Source: a virus. Taken from it: a stretch of DNA of 44,387 nt. Numbering within the stretch: the first letter of the stretch is position 1; each line of letters begins with the position of its first letter. A program made the translations under genes and the position numbers. Positions 1 through 7,303 of this stretch are shown in pieces. Under the pieces are notes generated by a model. The model ran no database searches. It saw only the letters and a list, made by a program, of their open reading frames with translations, and was not told where the DNA came from. The DNA lies in IMG/VR virus record IMGVR_UViG_3300025141_011461, positions 1 through 44,387 of that record; one strand, written 5' to 3'.

Positions 1-1
1 T

Positions 2-208
2 GGATATGGTAGTAAAGGCGCGGCTTTCGAAGATATGAAAGATATGACTGACAATAGTGCCACTACTAATAATACGTTACATAATCATCTATCAGAATTA
101 GTTTTAAATGATTTTTTCAAAGATACATCAGAGATGGAAAGTAGTGACCCACTCTATGATATGATGAGTTATGATGATTTTGAAGATTCTGAGTATTACT
201 TAGACTAA
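2..208 (+). CDS. C-terminal end of an unidentified acidic protein (partial)
   Basis: The open frame runs from the left edge to a TAA at 206-208 and gives the last 68 residues of a protein whose start lies outside the window. The tail is rich in Asp, Glu, Met and Ser and ends in a run of acidic and aromatic residues (DDFEDSEYYLD). No motif identifies it. It lies 31 nt upstream of a CobS/MoxR-type ATPase. In many phages and bacteria such ATPases follow or precede a CobT/von Willebrand A partner, so this could be the end of that partner, but that rests on position only. Confidence 0.6.
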   Translation, partial: GYGSKGAAFEDMKDMTDNSATTNNTLHNHLSELVLNDFFKDTSEMESSDPLYDMMSYDDFEDSEYYLD

Positions 209-239
209 AATTTTAATAATAAAAAAAGGAAATAAAAAA

Positions 240-1415
240 ATGAATTCAAAACCAAAATTCGGAACTGTCGTTCAAGTCGTTAAATCGGGAAATAGATTTA
301 ATGCTTGGGATAATGATGGTAATAAATTAACGTCCTATATAGGGACTTCCACGAGGAAATCAGCATTTGAAGCTGGTATGGCCTTAGAATGTAGAGAAGG
401 TAAAGGTGGTCGTGTATATTGGTGGAAAGTACCAATGGACAAATTTGATACAAAATCTACCGTTCTCACGCCCGACTCTGATGTAGAAATACCAGAAGGT
501 CATGATGAAGTTGTAGATTTTATACATAATTCATATTCACTTAAACCAAAAGGTTTGGTGATGAATGAACTAAAATGGAAATATCTCATTAGGTCAGCCG
601 TAAGAGGTAAGAACATTATGATGACTGGTCAAGCCGGTTGTGGTAAAACCTTGTCCGCCAAGTCTCTTATCAACGCTCTTGATAGACCTAACTTCTACTT
701 TAACTTGGGGGCTACTCAAGACCCACGATCTACCTTAATTGGTAATGTCCATTATGATAAAAAGAAGGGAACGTTCTTTTCCGAGTCATTATTCGTCAAG
801 GCAATTCAGACCCCTAACGCGGTCGTACTGTTAGACGAACTTACAAGAGCCCATCCCGACGCGTGGAACATCCTTATGACAGTCCTTGACTATGGTCAAA
901 GATATCTTAGGTTGGATGAGGCTGACGGTCAGGCGACAATTAAAGTTGCGGATGGTGTCACCTTTATCGCGACTGCGAACATAGGTAACGAATATACCGC
1001 GACTCGTCAATTGGATAAAGCTCTTCATGATAGGTTCACGGTAATCGAAGTTGACCTACTTAATGAAGAAGAAGAATATGGTCTTCTTACTTACATGTTC
1101 CCAACTGTTAATCCTGACACTCTTAGTAATGTAGCAAAAATATCTTTCTTAACTCGTACCGAAGCTATGACTGATAACCCACGTATAGGTAGTGGTATAT
1201 CGACAAGAACATCAGTAGAAATTGCTGGTCTCTTATTCGATGGATTCTCATTATTGGAATCAGCTGACATCACCATTTATCCTCAGTATGACGCGAGTGG
1301 TGGAGTCGATAGTGAACGTACCTTTGTCAAACAGATCGTTCAGAAGTTCGTAACAGACGGTTCAGCTGAAGAGCTCTTTACAGAACATGATATAGACGAT
1401 GCCAATAATAACTAA
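240..1415 (+). CDS. AAA+ ATPase of the MoxR/CobS type
   Basis: This is a 391-residue AAA+ ATPase. The Walker A motif GQAGCGKT is at about residues 130-137 and Walker B AVVLLDEL at about 194-201. A sensor-1-like stretch (TFIATAN) is near 241-247 and a candidate arginine-finger region (DKALHDRF) near 259-266. The first 90 residues form a separate N-terminal domain. MoxR/CobS family members work as ring chaperones that remodel a partner, often a von Willebrand A protein; in phages the target is usually unknown. The start follows an AAAGGA ribosome site, about 8 nt upstream. Codon use is richer in C-ending codons than the AT-rich genes that follow, so it may have a different history. The molecular class is secure; the partner and role are not known. 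Confidence 0.88.
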   Translation: MNSKPKFGTVVQVVKSGNRFNAWDNDGNKLTSYIGTSTRKSAFEAGMALECREGKGGRVYWWKVPMDKFDTKSTVLTPDSDVEIPEGHDEVVDFIHNSYSLKPKGLVMNELKWKYLIRSAVRGKNIMMTGQAGCGKTLSAKSLINALDRPNFYFNLGATQDPRSTLIGNVHYDKKKGTFFSESLFVKAIQTPNAVVLLDELTRAHPDAWNILMTVLDYGQRYLRLDEADGQATIKVADGVTFIATANIGNEYTATRQLDKALHDRFTVIEVDLLNEEEEYGLLTYMFPTVNPDTLSNVAKISFLTRTEAMTDNPRIGSGISTRTSVEIAGLLFDGFSLLESADITIYPQYDASGGVDSERTFVKQIVQKFVTDGSAEELFTEHDIDDANNN

Positions 1416-1422
1416 TTAAACA

Positions 1423-1490
1423 TCACCCAACCTCCGAGGTTGTCATGTGGGTCCAATCCATACGACTTAAAAGGCCTCCGAGGTGGGTGA
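1423..1490 (+). other. Long interrupted hairpin downstream of the AAA+ gene
   Basis: TCACCCA at 1423-1429 is complementary to TGGGTGA at 1484-1490. Just inside these, two copies of CCTCCGAGG (1431-1439 and 1475-1483) can pair with each other with one central C/C mismatch, and each copy can also fold on itself. No T-run follows, so it is not a classical terminator. It opens a 343-nt stretch (1416-1758) without any convincing gene and may be an RNA structure or a processing site. Confidence 0.5.
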
Positions 1491-1503
1491 CTCACTTTTA
1501 CCA

Positions 1504-1546
1504 AAGAGTCGGGGGTATATTCATTATTTCCTTCCCCCCGGCTCTT
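1504..1546 (+). other. GC-rich stem-loop
   Basis: AAGAGTCGGGGG at 1504-1515 pairs with CCCCCGGCTCTT ending at 1546, giving 12 pairs with one U-G wobble and a pyrimidine-rich loop of about 19 nt. It lies 13 nt after the hairpin at 1423-1490. It is unusually GC-rich for this genome. It lacks a strong T-run, so it could be a factor-dependent terminator, an mRNA 3' end protector or part of a small RNA. Confidence 0.5.
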
Positions 1547-1653
1547 CCTTATAGCGACCCCCTAAGTTAAACAATATCTTCATTTGGTTGACCAACGTTT
1601 AAGCGCTACTTGAAGTCCGGCTATACTGACAAACATTTCGTGGTCAATTTTTC

Positions 1654-1725
1654 ACCTATAGCTTTTTTATAACATTACCCTATAGCTTTTTTATAACATT
1701 ACCCTATAGCTTTTTTATAACATTA
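1654..1725 (+). repeat. Three tandem 24-bp direct repeats
   Basis: The unit contains CTATAGCTTTTTTATAACAT and recurs with an exact 24-bp period (CCTATAGC starts at 1655, 1679 and 1703). Copies 2 and 3 look identical; copy 1 differs only at its first bases. There are no unique spacers, so it is not a CRISPR array. It ends about 34 nt before the next gene. It could be a protein-binding iteron set, for replication or transcription, or a simple tandem duplication. Confidence 0.8.
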
Positions 1726-1758
1726 CAAAGAAACTACAATATTATACTTATTGATATA

Positions 1759-2022
1759 ATGAGATTTAAAATAAAAGAAGATACTTATGAATTTAAAACA
1801 GATAAAAAGGCTCATCTTGGTATATCATTTGGATTGTTTTATTTTTTCTTAACTTATATACATAGCATTCCATTATCTATTATATTATCTTTATTAGTTG
1901 GTTTATCCTTTGAAACATATCAAGGTATATTTACCACAGGTTATTCGCATCATGATATGCTATATAATATATTAGGTGTAGTATTATCAAGTTCAATGTA
2001 TATGTTATATTTATCTATATGA
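1759..2022 (+). CDS. Small VanZ/YfiM-like membrane protein
   Basis: This 87-residue protein has at least two hydrophobic segments (about residues 23-48 and 66-86). Polar motifs DKKAHLG near the N terminus, FETYQG in the middle and SHHDMLYNILG near the C terminus recall the D-K-x-x-H ... E ... D-x-x-x-N pattern of VanZ/YfiM-like inner-membrane proteins. The family match is by eye and tentative. Its stop overlaps the start of the next gene (ATGA), so the two are probably translated together. A role in lysis or envelope modification is possible but unproven. Confidence 0.6.
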   Translation: MRFKIKEDTYEFKTDKKAHLGISFGLFYFFLTYIHSIPLSIILSLLVGLSFETYQGIFTTGYSHHDMLYNILGVVLSSSMYMLYLSI

Positions 2023-2420
2023 AAGACAACTGGAAAAAACTGCAAGCTGATACTATAGAGAAAACAAATATAGTAAATAAGAAGTATAAACAATTATTAA
2101 ACGTAATTAAAGATCCAGATGGTTATAATACTAACTTAGCTAGCAAGAGAAGAGTAGAAAACCTTGAAGAAACTCAAGAAGAAATAAAGACTCAGATTGA
2201 AGACTTATCAATTAACTCTCATCCGCCAGTTGAGTTTACAAAGAAATTAAATGAACTACATGATAAGATTGATTCTATATATAGTATAATAGAAGTATTA
2301 TCTGATAGATTAAATAAATTAGAATATGAAGGGGAACTTACATATGGTGAGCCTTTCAATGTAGGACGATCAAGTAAATATGTTACAGTTTTACTAAGAC
2401 GTAAAGATAAAGAAAAATAA
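2019..2420 (+). CDS. Coiled-coil protein of unknown function
   Basis: This is a 133-residue soluble, charged protein with long heptad-like stretches (about residues 35-110) and no Cys or catalytic motif. The last third (GEPFNVGRSSKYVTVLLRRKDKEK) is basic. Its ATG overlaps the stop of the upstream membrane gene by 4 nt, which suggests coupled translation and perhaps a joint role at the membrane. I do not recognise a family. Confidence 0.6.
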   Translation: MKDNWKKLQADTIEKTNIVNKKYKQLLNVIKDPDGYNTNLASKRRVENLEETQEEIKTQIEDLSINSHPPVEFTKKLNELHDKIDSIYSIIEVLSDRLNKLEYEGELTYGEPFNVGRSSKYVTVLLRRKDKEK

Positions 2421-2446
2421 TCCTTGTATTTTATGTAATAATGTAT

Positions 2447-2456
2447 TATATTTATT
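2447..2456 (+). promoter_or_regulatory. Late-promoter-like motif TATATTTATT
   Basis: This is one of six near-identical copies in the window, each in an intergenic gap upstream of a gene or operon (others at 4145, 6229, 18115, 37678 and 40247). T4-like phages use a single -10-like late element (TATAAATA) read by gp55, and a gp55-like gene is present at 17393. Assigning this motif as the late promoter of this phage is inference. Confidence 0.5.
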
Positions 2457-2488
2457 ACTGACAATAAAAGTTTCATATCATTAAAAGA

Positions 2489-2572
2489 ATGGGGAGCACA
2501 GTTACTTTAAGTAATGGAGAATATGTTTATTTTCTCAAACAAACGTTACCCGCTCTACTTTTGGTGGTATGA
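2489..2572 (+). CDS. Possible 27-residue ORF (doubtful)
   Basis: ATG at 2489 opens a short frame ending at TGA 2570-2572, in the gap between two better genes. There is no strong ribosome site and no recognisable motif. It could be a leader peptide downstream of the TATATTTATT motif, or chance. Confidence 0.2.
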   Translation: MGSTVTLSNGEYVYFLKQTLPALLLVV

Positions 2573-2585
2573 GTATATATAATAA

Positions 2586-2711
2586 ATGAAAAAGAAATAT
2601 AACTTTGATCACGCATTAAAATTCATTCAATTTATAACTGTTATACGATGGTTACAAGAACAATGGAAGAAAGATAAATTAATCGTAGACCAAATACAAG
2701 GTCGAGCATGA
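2586..2711 (+). CDS. 41-residue basic protein, coupled to the selenoprotein candidate
   Basis: ATG at 2586 opens a 41-codon frame beginning MKKKYNFDHALKFIQF and ending in QGRA. It is amphipathic and basic, with no signal peptide and no Cys. Its stop (TGA 2709-2711) overlaps the ATG at 2708 of the next gene (ATGA), the same coupling seen again at 3829. That supports a real three-gene operon (2586-4137). The function is unknown. Confidence 0.5.
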   Translation: MKKKYNFDHALKFIQFITVIRWLQEQWKKDKLIVDQIQGRA

Positions 2712-3832
2712 AGAAAGATACGATGCCAATAGTTTTATTACGTTGGATTACAATTATTGCAATAGCATCTATATTCTATACGACATTTTTAAAGGGTCAA
2801 ACTTATACTGTAGGTGATACAGTTAATAACTTTGGTGCTGATATATGTGATAATGGTGAAGGTTACTGGGATTATAATACAGATGGTTTACATAATATTA
2901 CATGGATGAATCTATTTACATCCTGGTGACCATCATGTCAAGTGGAGGCTCCGCTTACAGAACAAATATGGCAAGTACATCAAAACCAACAAGTAGTAGT
3001 ATTAGGTGTAGGTAGTGATTGGAGTACTTACTCGTGTGAAGGATGGGTTAATGCATTCGGAATAACATATCCTATGTTGGATGATTCTGATTCGGATATC
3101 TATTCGATGTTTGGTGATGGGTATGTACCATACAATGTTATTATAGACCATCAAGGTATCGTATTATATGCACAATCAGGATTCAATTCAGGTGTTATTG
3201 TAAATATTATTAGTGAAGCATTAGCAAATATAGACGGTGATAACGATGGTGTTTATAATGGAATGGATAATTGTCCTGATGCTTATAATCCAACCCAAGA
3301 AGATATCGACTTAGATGGTGTTGGTGATGCCTGTGATAATTGTGATAATTTAATATTCTATACTGGCAATTTAAATGGTGATGATTTCATTGATATATTT
3401 GATATTCTGGTGTTAGTAGATGTTATATTAGGACATAATGAAAGTGAATGTTCTATAGAAACTTCAGATGTAAATAATGATGGTACTTCAAATGTATTAG
3501 ATGTTATTGTATTACTACAGCAGATATTAAATGGAAATAGACAACAAGCAATACAATACTTACAACAAATATTAACACCAACAGAATTTAAAGAATTGAC
3601 AGACGAATACTCTCTATTATTAGAACCGAAGATGATAGCATATCCTAATCCATCTAATAGTAGTATAAATATAATTGGAAATGGTTATGTTACTATTTAT
3701 GATATGACAGGTAGATTAATAAAACAAATGGATATAAGTGGTAAATACATATGGGATACTAAAGATATACCAACTGGTATTTATCACATAATCAATCAAA
3801 CAGAAACAATTAAAGTAACGGTATTAAAATGA
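2708..3832 (+). CDS. TlpA-like thioredoxin with in-frame TGA (Sec) and T9SS-type tail
   Basis: The frame is continuous from ATG 2708 to TGA 3830 apart from one TGA at 2927-2929 (codon 74). In order it has an N-terminal hydrophobic segment (about residues 8-27), a TlpA/AhpC-like thioredoxin domain (about 32-170), an Asp-rich thrombospondin-3-like calcium repeat (about 175-212), two dockerin-like repeats (about 220-276) and a C-terminal sorting domain (about 311-374; [29 protein letters not shown]). The TGA sits exactly at the first Cys of the WCxxC motif: [14 protein letters not shown]. If read as selenocysteine it gives a UxxC redox site in a 374-residue exported protein. A nine-pair hairpin follows at the right distance (2936-2959). 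The alternative is a nonsense mutation or sequencing error of a Cys codon. Downstream reading would otherwise need a GTG at 2942 that starts inside the fold, which is unlikely to be useful. Confidence 0.75.
2936..2959 (+). promoter_or_regulatory. Candidate bacterial SECIS hairpin
   Basis: TGT 2936-2938 pairs with ACA 2957-2959, and AAGTGG 2940-2945 pairs with CCGCTT 2951-2956 (one U-G wobble). C2939 is bulged and the loop is AGGCT at 2946-2950. The loop begins 17 nt after the in-frame TGA and has G at its second position. Bacterial SECIS elements lie directly after the UGA, within the coding region, with an apical loop roughly 16-37 nt downstream and a G in the first loop positions, so this fits by shape and spacing. 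Confidence 0.6.
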
Positions 3833-4137
3833 CTAAATGTATATTATGTACTGCAGTAGTTGAATCAGGTCAAAAGTTTTATGACCATTTAGAAGATGTC
3901 CATATGATGCCTATTAGACGGCAAAGAATAGTTACTGCTGGCATTGACAAGTATGGTGAAGAGAAGGCTTTAGTAAGAGAAGAAACACATAGTGAATGTA
4001 TGGAAAGATTTAAACATACTCATCCTGAATATGGTACAGAAATATGTTGGTGTCCTGAATGTGTGGGTGGTGAGACATTAGCAAGAATAAATGAAGTAAG
4101 TGCTAAGTATGGACAACTTTATATTACTCATAAATAA
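3829..4137 (+). CDS. Small zinc-finger-like protein
   Basis: This 102-residue protein starts with a C-x2-C ... H-x4-H pattern (CILC at 4-7, HLEDVH at about 20-25), like a C2H2 finger. A second Cys pair is in CWCPEC at about residues 74-79. The spacing suggests two metal sites. Its ATG overlaps the stop of the selenoprotein candidate (ATGA), so it belongs to the same operon. The function is unknown; nucleic-acid binding or a structural zinc site is plausible. Confidence 0.6.
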   Translation: MTKCILCTAVVESGQKFYDHLEDVHMMPIRRQRIVTAGIDKYGEEKALVREETHSECMERFKHTHPEYGTEICWCPECVGGETLARINEVSAKYGQLYITHK

Positions 4138-4144
4138 TTTGGAT

Positions 4145-4154
4145 TATATTTATT
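4145..4154 (+). promoter_or_regulatory. Late-promoter-like motif TATATTTATT
   Basis: This copy lies 38 nt before the ParB-like gene. The surrounding segment (about 4137-4176) closely matches the segment around the copy at 6229, including a following ATGG-TATA. The short frame opened by the ATG at 4161 stops after four codons, so it looks like a remnant of a gene start similar to that at 6245. Confidence 0.5.
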
Positions 4155-4191
4155 TACATAATGGATATACATTAAAAGGTTATATAAAAAA

Positions 4192-4626
4192 ATGAAAGCA
4201 TATTACTTCCCCAAATTACCTCTACATGTAATAACGTTATCGAGTTTGCCCAGCCATCCTGAATATTTAAAAGATGAGAATATCAATGTTAAATTTAATG
4301 ATTGGAAGCAAACTTATAACGAAGATATTTTAGAAAGTATATCTTCTAAAGGACAACTTGATCCCAACATAGGAAGATGGTCTGGAACCCACTGGGTTGT
4401 GGAACCGGGCCAGTCAAGATGGTTAGCGTTATATAAATTAGGTAAAACAACACAACGTATTTTAGTTAGAGTAGAAGAGAAGGATGAAAAGCATTTTCAT
4501 CTACTTTCCAAGTATGAACATCGTGAGATTAAAGATATGGAAGAAGCTGCTCCACTATTTAAAAACACTACAATTGAAAGCCATACAGGACTTGGATATT
4601 TAAGACGAAGAGATTGGTTTAAGTGA
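4192..4626 (+). CDS. ParB-like domain protein
   Basis: This 144-residue protein carries a ParB/sulfiredoxin-like core: SISSKGQLDPNIG at about residues 49-61 followed by VVEPGQSRWLALYKLGK at about 69-85. This matches the G-Q-x-x-P-I ... (D/E)-G-x-x-R-x-x-x-x-x-x-L-G pattern of ParB N-terminal domains, which bind CTP or cut DNA in different members. There is no helix-turn-helix after it, so it is not a plasmid-type partition protein. In phages such short ParB-like proteins often sit beside glycosyltransferases or modification genes, as here. Its stop overlaps the GTG of the next gene (GTGA). Confidence 0.65.
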   Translation: MKAYYFPKLPLHVITLSSLPSHPEYLKDENINVKFNDWKQTYNEDILESISSKGQLDPNIGRWSGTHWVVEPGQSRWLALYKLGKTTQRILVRVEEKDEKHFHLLSKYEHREIKDMEEAAPLFKNTTIESHTGLGYLRRRDWFK

Positions 4627-5288
4627 AACCTTTGTTATGTATCGCTACTCCCGCATACGGCGGAATGGTTCACACGGATTGGCACGATTCTATCATGTCA
4701 ATGCATCAAGCCGGTATAGAAGTTATAACAGTCTGTTTAGGTAATGAATCTCTGATTACTCGGGCTCGCAATACATTGATTAGAATTTTCTACGAACAAC
4801 TTACCAGAGTTGATCGTTTGTTCTTCTTGGATGCAGATTGTGGAATTGATGGTCGGGATGTTCTTTCAATGATGAATTCTCAATATGATGTAATCGGTGC
4901 ACCAGTTGCTTTGAAGGGGGTCCGACCTGATGGATCACCTGTTCTAAATATAGATGACCCGAAGAATCTTGGAAATGGATATTTCGAAGTGAAACATCTT
5001 GGAAATGCAGCAATGATGCTTTCCAGGAAAGCAGTTACAAGTTTGATTGATAATGCAATCCAGAATGGGGATGTCTATGTAAAGACTTCTATGGAAATAA
5101 CTAAAGAGCGACAACAAACACAAGAAGGTCAGTACTATGATGTTTTTAAGACTTCGATTGATCCGGATGGAATCTACTTGTCAGAGGATTATCATGTTTG
5201 TAGAACACTGCAACAACTCGGTTATAAAGTCGTAGTTGACCCTAGAGTAAAAACTCGACATAATGGAAACTATGTATTCCTTAGCTAA
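4623..5288 (+). CDS. GT-A fold glycosyltransferase-like protein
   Basis: This 221-residue protein starts at GTG 4623, coupled by a GTGA overlap. The N terminus (KPLLCIATPAYGG) and the stretch RLFFLDADCG, with a DxD motif at residues 70-72, are typical of GT-A glycosyltransferases of the GT2/Anp1-like kind. A late acidic motif (YLSEDYHVCRTLQQLGYKV) near residues 182-200 matches the ED base region of such enzymes. It probably transfers a sugar from a nucleotide-sugar donor; the acceptor (DNA, virion protein or host glycan) is unknown. The gene is GC-richer than most of the window, consistent with recent acquisition together with its neighbours. Confidence 0.75.
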   Translation: MKPLLCIATPAYGGMVHTDWHDSIMSMHQAGIEVITVCLGNESLITRARNTLIRIFYEQLTRVDRLFFLDADCGIDGRDVLSMMNSQYDVIGAPVALKGVRPDGSPVLNIDDPKNLGNGYFEVKHLGNAAMMLSRKAVTSLIDNAIQNGDVYVKTSMEITKERQQTQEGQYYDVFKTSIDPDGIYLSEDYHVCRTLQQLGYKVVVDPRVKTRHNGNYVFLS

Positions 5289-6213
5289 ACAAAACACACA
5301 AGTCTCAAATATAGAGGCGGATCCAATAATGCGACCGACTACTTTTCGGATTGCACAGATTGAAAATAATACGAATTGCAATTGGCGGTGTTGGTTCTGC
5401 CAGAATGCTCATTATGAGACACCGAAAACCCGTCATATGGATCTAGATTTCTTCCAGTTCATTCTTCGAGAGGTCCGATCTATTTATACACCAGCTCAGT
5501 TGAATGTGATTTCATTTTCCGTGTATAACGAACCCACAATGGATCCAACCTTCCAGGAGAAACTTCAGATCATGACTGACATGGGATTCGATTATTGGTT
5601 TCTCAGTAACGGATCTGGGATAACAAAAGAACTTGTGGATTTTCTTATTGAGCATCCACAGAATATCTATGATGTTCGATTAAATATACCAACTATGGAT
5701 GAGCAAGATTGGAAAAATGTCACCGGAACATCAGTCAAGATGATGTATAAGCAGTATTATCAGCTTTGTTACTTCCTTGAAAGGATTCCACAGTTTAACT
5801 TTCCAGTCTCTATCATGGTGAACGGAGATGGTTCTGAATCTCATAAGAGGACTTTTTTATCCGTGTATGAGAAGTTCAAAAGATTTCCTAATCTACAACT
5901 TCAGATGACCGGTCTGGTGGATCGGGCAGAGATGCTCAAGGGGGTGAAAAGTGCTGAACAATCAATGCCACATCAGACAACTAACTATCAGGGTAAAAAA
6001 CTCGTTTGTGGGATGAATTATTTTAATAATCTGTATTTTGGAATTGATGGAAATGTATATTTTTGTTGTCATGATTATTTCCAGAAGTATAGTTTTGGTT
6101 CAGTGAAGGATAAACCACTAAAGGAGTTGATTCAATCTGATGAACGAGCTACACAAATGGCTCGGTTCAATGATGACTTCTGTGCTAAATGCTCACAAGC
6201 GATCATAATATGA
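5263..6213 (+). CDS. Radical SAM protein with SPASM-like C terminus
   Basis: This protein of up to 316 residues has the radical SAM signature C39-x3-C43-x2-C46 (NCNWRCWFC), which binds a 4Fe-4S cluster that cleaves S-adenosylmethionine. The C-terminal third has a further set of Cys (C249, C268-C269, C307-x2-C310) in the order G-x-V-x-x-C-C ... F-C-x-x-C, as in SPASM/twitch domains that hold auxiliary clusters. Such enzymes often modify peptides or sugars. The start is uncertain: ATG 5263 overlaps the glycosyltransferase by 26 nt, while ATG 5329 has a GAGG upstream. It shares the GC-rich character of the glycosyltransferase, and the two may act on the same product. Confidence 0.82.
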   Translation: METMYSLAKQNTQVSNIEADPIMRPTTFRIAQIENNTNCNWRCWFCQNAHYETPKTRHMDLDFFQFILREVRSIYTPAQLNVISFSVYNEPTMDPTFQEKLQIMTDMGFDYWFLSNGSGITKELVDFLIEHPQNIYDVRLNIPTMDEQDWKNVTGTSVKMMYKQYYQLCYFLERIPQFNFPVSIMVNGDGSESHKRTFLSVYEKFKRFPNLQLQMTGLVDRAEMLKGVKSAEQSMPHQTTNYQGKKLVCGMNYFNNLYFGIDGNVYFCCHDYFQKYSFGSVKDKPLKELIQSDERATQMARFNDDFCAKCSQAIII

Positions 6214-6228
6214 ATAAACAATTTGAAT

Positions 6229-6238
6229 TATATTTATT
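6229..6238 (+). promoter_or_regulatory. Late-promoter-like motif TATATTTATT
   Basis: This copy lies 6 nt before the ATG of the Kelch-like repeat gene, so the transcript would have almost no leader. The flanking sequence almost duplicates that around 4145. Confidence 0.5.
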
Positions 6239-6244
6239 TACATA

Positions 6245-7249
6245 ATGGGTATATATAAAATATCAGGTAAACTTACTACACAAATAGATTCTGTTAGTGA
6301 CATACAAACTACTCAAATTGATGATATAATTGTTGAAGGTAGGTCATGGCCACAACCTGTTGCAGCTGCTGAAGAAGATACTGCTGCTTTTTATGGTGGC
6401 AGAGGTCTTTGGAATGGAGGCAGCGCCGGCGGCTCGAACCAGTACAACTTCATAGATTACTTAACAATTGCTACGACTGGTAATGCAACTGATTTTGGTG
6501 ATTTAAGTTCTGCAAGGACTAATGCTGGTGCTTGCTCAAACGGAACCAGGGGTATTTTTGGTGGAGGATGGTCTAGCGCGGGATGGACTAAGCATAACAC
6601 CATAGATTACGTAACAATTGCTACACCTAGTGATGCAACTGATTTTGGTGATTTAACTAATAAAAGGGGCAGTCCAGGTGCTTGCTCAGACGGAACTTAT
6701 GGTGTTTGGGGTGGTGGGGACAATAACACCATAGACTACGTAACAATTGCTACACCTGCTAATGCAACTGATTTTGGTGATTTAACTGTTGCAAGACGTT
6801 ATCTTGGTGCTTGCTCAAACGGAACCAGGGGTGTTTGGGGTGGTGGATATTCGACGTATAACACCATAGATTACGTAACAATTGCTACGACTGGTGATGC
6901 ATCAGATTTTGGTGATTTAACTGTTGGAAGAAATAACTTGGGTGCTTGCTCAGACGGAACTTATGGTCTTTGGGGTGGTGGAAGTGGTGGAGGAGAGCAT
7001 AACACCATAGATTACGTAACAATTGCTACACCTAGTGATGCAACTGATTTTGGTGATTTAATCGCTGTAGGTGTCGGCGGCGGCCTTGATCGTCCAGGTG
7101 CTTGCTCAGACGGAACTTATGGTCTTTGGAGTGGTGGCAGTTACATAAACAACATAGATTACGTAACAATTGCTACGACTGATGATGCATCAGATTTTGG
7201 TGATTTAGTAACTACTTGGAAGTACCGTACTGCTTGCTCAGGAGACTAA
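6245..7249 (+). CDS. Kelch-like repeat protein (probable virion or tail-associated)
   Basis: This 334-residue protein is built from six repeats of about 42-50 residues, starting near residues 68, 118, 160, 206, 252 and 302. Each has IDYVTIAT, ATDFGDLT, ACS-(N/D)-GT and (V/L)WGGG blocks. The GGG-ended repeat and period recall Kelch-type beta-propeller blades; six to seven blades would close a propeller. Such repeats are common in marine phage tail or fibre proteins and may bind host glycans. The N terminus (first 55 residues) is different and could anchor it to the virion. The repeat DNA is highly similar between copies, so copy number could change by recombination. Confidence 0.7.
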   Translation: MGIYKISGKLTTQIDSVSDIQTTQIDDIIVEGRSWPQPVAAAEEDTAAFYGGRGLWNGGSAGGSNQYNFIDYLTIATTGNATDFGDLSSARTNAGACSNGTRGIFGGGWSSAGWTKHNTIDYVTIATPSDATDFGDLTNKRGSPGACSDGTYGVWGGGDNNTIDYVTIATPANATDFGDLTVARRYLGACSNGTRGVWGGGYSTYNTIDYVTIATTGDASDFGDLTVGRNNLGACSDGTYGLWGGGSGGGEHNTIDYVTIATPSDATDFGDLIAVGVGGGLDRPGACSDGTYGLWSGGSYINNIDYVTIATTDDASDFGDLVTTWKYRTACSGD

Positions 7250-7303
7250 GTAAAATTAATAAAATAACAATAAACAGCACATTATATGTGCATGGAGTTA
7301 CAA

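Noticed and set aside
1654-1725. CRISPR array
   Set aside because: The 24-bp units are directly tandem with no spacers, and no cas genes are present.
2927-2929. Genome-wide reassignment of TGA (to Trp or Gly)
   Set aside because: Many neighbouring genes end cleanly in TGA with coupled starts (2022, 3832, 4626, 6213, 11392), and Trp is encoded by TGG throughout.
2942-3832. A separate gene starting at GTG 2942
   Set aside because: It would begin inside a thioredoxin fold, has no ribosome site and lacks the first half of the active site. The upstream frame continues it exactly across one TGA.
6440-7210. CRISPR-like or intergenic DNA repeats
   Set aside because: The repeats are in one open frame and encode a regular Kelch-like protein.
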